DNA from: Desulfovibrio sp.
GTDB taxonomy: Bacteria > Desulfobacterota > Desulfovibrionia > Desulfovibrionales > Desulfovibrionaceae
Length of the DNA stretch: 48,662 bases
Assembly (NCBI RefSeq): GCF_009712225.1
Contig: NZ_WASP01000003.1
Coordinates: 187,289-235,950, forward strand
Direction of reading: 5' to 3'
Both the position numbers and the translations under genes were made by a program. Under the pieces are notes generated by a model, which saw only the letters and a list, made by a program, of their open reading frames with translations, did not search any database and was not told where the DNA came from. Shown here piece by piece: positions 44,035 through 48,662 of this stretch. Each line of letters opens with the position of its first letter. Positions within the stretch are counted from its first letter, which is position 1.

Positions 44035-44410
44035 TGCCCCACTACATTGCGAGTTGTGAAAAACTTCACTCTAGATAACTTCCTCACAACATAAAAAAAT
44101 CACAAACCTCCTTACATCCTTTGTCCATTTTCTTTCTTTTAGAGTTAATCTATGTACATTCTTGCGTCAACATATTTGCAAAAAATTGCCACACTGTTTG
44201 TTTGATGAACAAAACATACTTGGAGATTTGTATTTTATCCGCCTGAATTTGAGCAGCAATTTTTGGCCAGAATAGGCATATTTCTACTCGGGATTTCCAC
44301 CGCGTTGCACGTAAGTTGCCAGCGGCCTGACCTGCCAGGGATGGAAAAAAATCTGAAATGGGGGGTGAAGAAGTGGCAAACCATGGCGCAAAAAATGAAA
44401 AATGCGCGCA
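44035..44410 (-). other. Upstream region of ech operon
   Basis: About 375 bp between the ech operon start and the OTC terminator. A possible sigma-70 promoter on the minus strand has TTGACG (44165-44170) and TAACTC (44142-44147) with a 17-nt spacer. A GGCAA(T)6GC motif at 44178-44190 resembles a sigma-54 site but has 9 rather than 10 nt between GG and GC. No gene is visible. Confidence 0.35.
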
Positions 44411-44476
44411 AAAAAGCAAGCGTCCCGGCCACACCATTTTGCACAATTACTGTGCAGGGTGTGGCAAGGACGCTTG
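44411..44476 (-). terminator. Terminator after argF
   Basis: A long inverted repeat with arms GCAAGCGTCC and GGACGCTTGC plus inner GGTGTGG/CCACACC pairing spans 44415-44476. On the minus strand a T-run follows, about 70 nt after the argF stop. Confidence 0.88.
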
Positions 44477-44544
44477 CTGTATAGTGCCTTGCAGGGCCTT
44501 GGCGCGCGGGATCCGCTAGCGGTGCGGAGCGCGCAGAATCAGGC

Positions 44545-45567
44545 TCAGGCGTCGAGCACCAGAGGCTCTTCGGCCATGGTGGCGACCATGACGGCCTTGA
44601 TGGTGTGCAGACGGTTCTCTGCCTCCTCAAAGGCCATATTGCGGGGCGATTCAAACACATCATCGCTCACTTCCATGCATTCAATGCCGAAGCGCTGATA
44701 GATGTTTTCGCCAACTGTAGTATCGCGATTATGGAAACTGGGCAGGCAATGCAAAAACTTGCAGTCTGCATTGCCCGTCATTTCCATTGTTGCCGCGTCC
44801 ACACGGTACGGCGTTAACAGCTCGATGCGCTCTTTCCAAACAGAATCCGGCTCGCCCATGGACACCCAAACATCGGTGGAGAGAAAATCGCAGTCTTTAA
44901 CGCCTTCCTGCACGCTTTCTGTACGAGTAATGCGCGCACCTGTGGTTTTGGCTATGCGGGTTGCCGTTTCAAAAACCTCGTCAGACGTCCACAAAGCCTT
45001 GGGAGCTACGGAACGGAAGTCGAGGCCCAGCAGGGCTGACCCAACCATCAGAGAATTGCCCATATTATAGCGCGCATCTCCAAGATATGCCAGCGTTTGC
45101 TTGCACAAAGGTTTATTGCAGCATTCGCGCATGGTAAGCATGTCTGCCAGAAACTGGGTGGGGTGCCACTCGTTGGTAAGACCGTTCCACACAGGCACGT
45201 TGGCGTGCTTTGCCAGGGCCTCTACCCTCTCCTGCTCAAAGCCACGGTACTCGATGCCATCATAAAAACGGGCAAGCACGCGGGCTGTGTCAGCCAGTGA
45301 TTCTTTTTTGCCCATCTGTGAACCTGAGGGGCCAAGATAGGTTATGCGAGCGCCCTGATCATAGGCCGCCACTTCAAAGGAACAACGGGTGCGCGTGGAA
45401 TCTTTTTCAAAAAGAATGACAATATTTTTGTCTGCCAGAAACTTTGGCTCTCGACGCGCCTTTTTGGCCCGTTTAAGCTGGGCGGCCAGATCCAGCAAAT
45501 AGGTGAGTTCTTCCGGCGTGAAGTCGGTTTCTTTCAAAAAATCCCGCTGATACAGCTTGTTGCTCAT
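44545..45567 (-). CDS. argF: Ornithine carbamoyltransferase
   Basis: 340-residue OTC converting carbamoyl phosphate and ornithine to citrulline in arginine biosynthesis. The carbamoyl-phosphate motif STRTR is at 57-61. Ornithine-domain and catalytic elements include [31 protein letters not shown], and HCLPSFHN with the catalytic Cys. The start at 45567 gives [11 protein letters not shown] and the normal family length; the frame is open to 45624. GNAT-type gene 60 nt upstream. The residues [13 protein letters not shown] loop ([10 protein letters not shown]) match catabolic/ArgI-like OTCs, so an arginine-deiminase role cannot be excluded, but the context favours biosynthesis. Confidence 0.93.
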   Translation of the reverse strand: MSNKLYQRDFLKETDFTPEELTYLLDLAAQLKRAKKARREPKFLADKNIVILFEKDSTRTRCSFEVAAYDQGARITYLGPSGSQMGKKESLADTARVLARFYDGIEYRGFEQERVEALAKHANVPVWNGLTNEWHPTQFLADMLTMRECCNKPLCKQTLAYLGDARYNMGNSLMVGSALLGLDFRSVAPKALWTSDEVFETATRIAKTTGARITRTESVQEGVKDCDFLSTDVWVSMGEPDSVWKERIELLTPYRVDAATMEMTGNADCKFLHCLPSFHNRDTTVGENIYQRFGIECMEVSDDVFESPRNMAFEEAENRLHTIKAVMVATMAEEPLVLDA

Positions 45568-45627
45568 GACGCATTCCCACCTTTTGCAGACAGTGTGCTC
45601 CCCTGCGGCTGGGCCGCAAGACAAAAA

Positions 45628-46176
45628 CTATAAGTAGAGTAACATTCCAATTTCGTCACAGCAGTAAAACTTGGGACATTTACTGCATTCAACCCACACA
45701 ATGGCAGGCATGTCTTCTCGCTTGAATTCGCTGAATCCACACCTGGAAAAAAAAGGCGCTGCCAGGGTAAAGGCAAAAACCCGTGGCAGGCCAAGATTAC
45801 GGCATCGGTCCACCAGAGCGGCCACCAGCCTTTTGCCAAAGCCCTGCGCCTGACAGGCGGGGTGCACGGCAACAGAACGAATTTCCGCCAGGTCTTCCCA
45901 CAACACATGCACGGCACCACAGGCCACCACCACATCCTGACCGTCAATGGAGGAAGGCGCCGTAGCAACCATGTAATCCTGTATATGCTGGTAAAGATAC
46001 TGCGGGCCACGCGCCAGCATTACATTGGACGATGCGTAGTGGTTGATGAGCGCAGACATGCCGTGCACGTCGCGCACTGTCGCCGACCGGATGACCAGGG
46101 AAGAAAGATTATCAATCTGCACATCCTGAACAAGCGGTTTTTCTTCAACTCCTACACGTGGAATGGCAATGGCCAT
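45628..46176 (-). CDS. Short N-acetylglutamate synthase-like GNAT acetyltransferase
   Basis: 182-residue GNAT protein. The acetyl-CoA motif A is RSVAVHPACQAQGFGKRLV (about 106-124), preceded by the LWEDLAEI strand. Motif B is VFAFTLAAPFFSRCGF, in the PxFF-x-KxGF style of N-acetylglutamate synthases. The C-terminus has a Cys cluster WVECSKCPKFYCCDE, a feature I associate with short (ArgA-like) synthases in delta-proteobacteria. Acetyl-CoA plus glutamate to N-acetylglutamate would be the first arginine step, and the argF neighbour 60 nt downstream supports this. The start is one of two adjacent ATGs (46179/46176); GGGGAG favours 46176. Confidence 0.8.
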   Translation of the reverse strand: MAIAIPRVGVEEKPLVQDVQIDNLSSLVIRSATVRDVHGMSALINHYASSNVMLARGPQYLYQHIQDYMVATAPSSIDGQDVVVACGAVHVLWEDLAEIRSVAVHPACQAQGFGKRLVAALVDRCRNLGLPRVFAFTLAAPFFSRCGFSEFKREDMPAIVWVECSKCPKFYCCDEIGMLLYL

Positions 46177-46431
46177 CATGCTCCCCAAAATCTGAAGTGT
46201 GCCTTTACCCCCACACAGGGTAAAAGAAGCCTGAAAGGTTGACCAAACAAGTGCACGCCAAACTCTGCCGCAAAGAGTAAGCATAATAACAAGCTTTGCG
46301 CTGTGCAAGCAGTTACGGCCCCAATGCGCACAAAATTTGCCCACCGCAACACATTTACCCCCTTTCAACCAGCAAATCGGCGTTGCCCGCATACGCCTTT
46401 GCAGCTATGATGCCTCCACCAAGGAGAAAGC

Positions 46432-47874
46432 ATGCGTTCTGCACTACGGTTTACCATAATCTGCCTTGTCTGCGCACTGTTGTGCCATGTGCCCAGGTCA
46501 GTCATTGCTGCCGATCAGGGGGGCGACCATCCCCGCCTGACCAAGATCGTGGCCCTTACCCGTCATGGAGTGCGTTCGCCAACACAAACTGCCGCTACAC
46601 TCTCGCAGTGGAGCACCCGCACCTGGCCCCAGTGGCCCGTGCCAAGGGGGCACCTGACGCCTCGCGGCGCACGCCTTGTTACCGCCATGTGGGAAGACAT
46701 GCGCGGGCGCATGCTGAACCTCGGCCTGCTGCCAGACGCAGTCTGTCCCCCGCCCGGCAAGGTATTTGTTCGCGCCGACGTGGACCAGCGCACCCGGGCC
46801 ACCGCCAAGGCACTGCTTGATGGTCTTTGCCCCGATGGCAGCCAGTCTTACGCGGTTTCGGGCCAGTCGCCCGACCCGCTCTTTCACCCCGTGCAGGCGG
46901 GGATACAACGCTTTGACCCCGCCTCTGTGGCCGCCAGCATCATAGACAATGCCGGTGGCGATCTGGACAGGCTGCACGAAGACAACGCAACCACACTGAC
47001 CCACATGCAGCACCTGAGCTCCCCGCTGGGTGCGGAAATGTGCGCCCGGTATAATTTGCCGCCCTCGTGCGGGCTGACCGACCTGCCCAATTCCGTAAGT
47101 GTGGAAGCTGACGGCAGCGGCGCGGGGCTTTCAGGCGCGCTGGCCGCAGCCTCTGGCATGGCCGAGATCTTTTTGCTGGAATACGCCCAATGGCCCGATG
47201 TTTCTGCGGGCTGGGGACAGGTAGACGCACGCGTTCTGCGCGAGGTGCTGCCCGTGCACACCAGCGTGTTCAACACTGTAAACCGCGCACCTGTGGTAGC
47301 CCGGCTCAAAGGGGCTTCGCTTCTTTCAGAGATGATGGCCGCCCTTGAGGGCTCGCACCGCGACCAGCGCTGTAATGCAGCCTCGCTGGTGGTTTTTGTG
47401 GGGCACGACACCAACATCGCTAATGTTGGGGCACTGATGGGTGTTAACTGGCAAATCTCGGGCTATCCCGACAATGCCACCCCGCCCGGTTCTGCCCTGA
47501 TGCTCGAACTGTGGGAACGGGGCGACAGCAAAGAGGTGCGAATACGCTTTTTTGCCCAGACACCAGAGGCGCTGCACGCACCCTTTGAAGAACAGCGCCA
47601 GCCTGTGGGCAGTTTTGTTGTCACACCCCAGCTTACCGACCCCGCCAGAACTCACAAGGCCACGGCGGCCCAGGTTACAGCCCCGCCGGTTGTAGGCGAA
47701 GCCCGCTTCAGCCTTGAGGACTTTACCCAACGGGTAAGCAATGCCGTGCAAAACGCGCCCCTCGCTCCGCAGGAAGTGCCGCCACTACGTCTGCGGGCAG
47801 ATATAGAGGCCGACAGCACCACAGCCGCCACTGCAAAACCAGAATCCACCCCGGGCACAGCAGTCACCAGATAA
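46432..47874 (+). CDS. Histidine acid phosphatase (phytase/glucose-1-phosphatase-like)
   Basis: 480-residue exported phosphatase of the histidine-acid family. A signal peptide of about 27 residues is followed by the catalytic RHGVRSP (residues 44-50, His45 nucleophile). The proton-donor motif GHDTN lies at 324-328 (HD). The intervening alpha domain and ARGxLT-like RGHLTPRGARL match bacterial AppA/Agp proteins. About 70 residues at the C-terminus beyond the catalytic domain are rich in Pro, Ala and Thr, a possible anchor or linker. AAGGAG lies 5 nt before the ATG. It hydrolyses phosphate monoesters in the periplasm; phytate versus glucose-1-phosphate is undecided. Confidence 0.88.
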   Translation: MRSALRFTIICLVCALLCHVPRSVIAADQGGDHPRLTKIVALTRHGVRSPTQTAATLSQWSTRTWPQWPVPRGHLTPRGARLVTAMWEDMRGRMLNLGLLPDAVCPPPGKVFVRADVDQRTRATAKALLDGLCPDGSQSYAVSGQSPDPLFHPVQAGIQRFDPASVAASIIDNAGGDLDRLHEDNATTLTHMQHLSSPLGAEMCARYNLPPSCGLTDLPNSVSVEADGSGAGLSGALAAASGMAEIFLLEYAQWPDVSAGWGQVDARVLREVLPVHTSVFNTVNRAPVVARLKGASLLSEMMAALEGSHRDQRCNAASLVVFVGHDTNIANVGALMGVNWQISGYPDNATPPGSALMLELWERGDSKEVRIRFFAQTPEALHAPFEEQRQPVGSFVVTPQLTDPARTHKATAAQVTAPPVVGEARFSLEDFTQRVSNAVQNAPLAPQEVPPLRLRADIEADSTTAATAKPESTPGTAVTR

Positions 47875-47902
47875 AAAACAGCATCCACCTGCTGATTTCA
47901 GT

Positions 47903-47937
47903 AAACGCCGTCTCATTCGATGCGGCGTTTTTCCTTT
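47903..47937 (+). terminator. Terminator after the phosphatase gene
   Basis: Stem AAACGCCG/CGGCGTTT (47903-47910 with 47923-47930), 12-nt loop and T-rich tail, 28 nt after the stop. Confidence 0.88.
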
Positions 47938-48150
47938 TACTGCGTCCCCAAAACCACGGTTTCCGCGGTCCACAAGGGTTGCGGCAAAAATTTCCCCCCT
48001 ATTTCAGGGAACAGTTTTTGCACATTTTTTACCGGGAATTATTTTCCCCGGCTGATACGCGACACAGGGAGGTGCGCTTACAGTACTCGGCCACGCCCGC
48101 AGTGGATTGCAGGCGTTACCGGCTATGTCCTCACGGACTGGGAGACAGTT

Positions 48151-48662
48151 ATGAGCGTCAGTGCGTTATCATCATCTTCTTCATCATATTGGGAGAAGAT
48201 GCTTGCGCAGATGAAGGGTTCCAGCGAATCACAAACGCAGGACAATCTGGCAGGCAAGCTCTTTGGGGATCTGGATTCTGATGGGGACGGCACGCTAACC
48301 CTCTCTGAAACCGGACTGAGCAAGGATCTCTACAGCAAGATCGACGCCGATGGCGACGGTACGGTTACGCAAACCGAACTGCAAAAGGCCATCGAAACCC
48401 AGCGCAATGCCATGTTCACCAGCATGCAGCTGGGCCAGAGCCAGACTGGTTCTGCCACCGACACCTCGACCACAGGGCAGCCCACCGCCAAGGACCTGCT
48501 CTCGTCCATTATGAATGGACAGGTTCCCGGTGGAATGCACGGTGCTGGCAAGGGCAAAAACGGGGATGACCTTGCATCCAAACTTTTCTCGGCGTTGGAC
48601 AGTGACAGCAGCAACGGCCTGAGCGTGGACGAAACCGGGCTCAGCCAGTCGGTTTTCGATTC
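48151..48662 (+). CDS. EF-hand calcium-binding protein, 3' end cut by the window
   Basis: At least 170 codons stay open to the window end with no stop, so the gene is partial. GGGAG precedes the ATG at 48151. The N-terminus is Ser-rich (residues 5-13). EF-hand loops: DLDSDGDGTLTLSE (about 40-53), DADGDGTVTQTE (about 64-75), and a third LDSDSSNGLSVDE (about 148-160). The first two have the D-x-D-x-D-G pattern typical for calcium binding. In the third the central glycine is displaced (DSDSSNG). A hydrophilic stretch of about 70 residues separates the pairs. There is no obvious signal peptide. Structurally a calmodulin-like or secreted calcium sensor; function unknown. Confidence 0.85.
   Translation, partial: MSVSALSSSSSSYWEKMLAQMKGSSESQTQDNLAGKLFGDLDSDGDGTLTLSETGLSKDLYSKIDADGDGTVTQTELQKAIETQRNAMFTSMQLGQSQTGSATDTSTTGQPTAKDLLSSIMNGQVPGGMHGAGKGKNGDDLASKLFSALDSDSSNGLSVDETGLSQSVFD

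Noticed and set aside
44176..44190. Sigma-54-like site upstream of the ech operon (GGCAATTTTTTGC on the minus strand)
   Set aside because: Only 9 nt separate GG and GC; the 10-nt spacing is needed by RpoN, and the stretch lies in an AT-rich run.

Overview
This window is a chromosomal segment that looks like a sulfate-reducing member of the Desulfovibrionaceae. The signs are a complete six-subunit Ech-type energy-converting [NiFe] hydrogenase operon, sigma-54 regulators, a TauE/SafE exporter operon with lineage-specific membrane proteins, a short 4.5S SRP RNA, and GC-rich genes with AT-rich intergenic gaps. I see no insertion sequence, prophage, CRISPR array, tRNA or 16S/23S rRNA. The species is not determined.

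Layout: (1) 112-3725, branched-chain amino acid ABC transporter livHMGF; the binding-protein gene is not in the window. (2) 3888-7027 (minus), RNase J and a TolC-type outer membrane factor. (3) 7581-13161, Tol-Pal cell-envelope operon tolQ-tolR-tolA-like, an extra secreted protein with two TonB/TolA-C-like domains, tolB, and pal. (4) 13498-15309, a D-2-hydroxyacid dehydrogenase and a metal-dependent amidohydrolase. (5) 15345-15459, SRP RNA and its terminator, followed at 15481-15643 by a densely self-complementary stretch ending in a T-run, a candidate structured RNA. (6) 15663-18036, a FadR-type GntR regulator divergent from a malic enzyme. (7) 18546-21425 (minus), NtrC-type response regulator and membrane histidine kinase. 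(8) 21680-23957 (minus), phosphoglucose isomerase, a duplicated-cysteine-motif protein and a YchJ/SEC-C protein.

(9) 24139-34520 is the most unusual locus. A minus-strand operon (small membrane protein, TauE/SafE exporter, lipoprotein, small membrane protein, two-TM protein) lies behind a near-perfect -24/-12 (sigma-54) promoter. Divergent from it is a membrane-anchored sigma-54 enhancer-binding protein with a periplasmic sensor region, a GAFTEA variant of the GAFTGA loop and a non-Fis C-terminus. Next come a PEP-synthase-like phosphotransferase whose usual PEP/pyruvate barrel is replaced by an unrecognised domain, and an MFS transporter. Together these suggest a signal-responsive export/phosphotransfer system; its substrate is unknown.

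(10) 34685-38563 is a zinc-uptake-like operon similar in content to Vibrio zrg: DUF2796 His-rich periplasmic protein, ABC ATPase, FtsX/MacB-like permease, DUF3299 protein and a Fur-family regulator. The regulator carries an unusual cysteine-rich insertion, and a Zur-like palindrome precedes the operon. (11) 38685-44034 (minus), echABCDEF. (12) 44545-46176 (minus), ornithine carbamoyltransferase and a short N-acetylglutamate-synthase-like GNAT. (13) 46432-47874, histidine acid phosphatase. (14) 48151 to the window end, a partial EF-hand protein that is clipped by the window edge.
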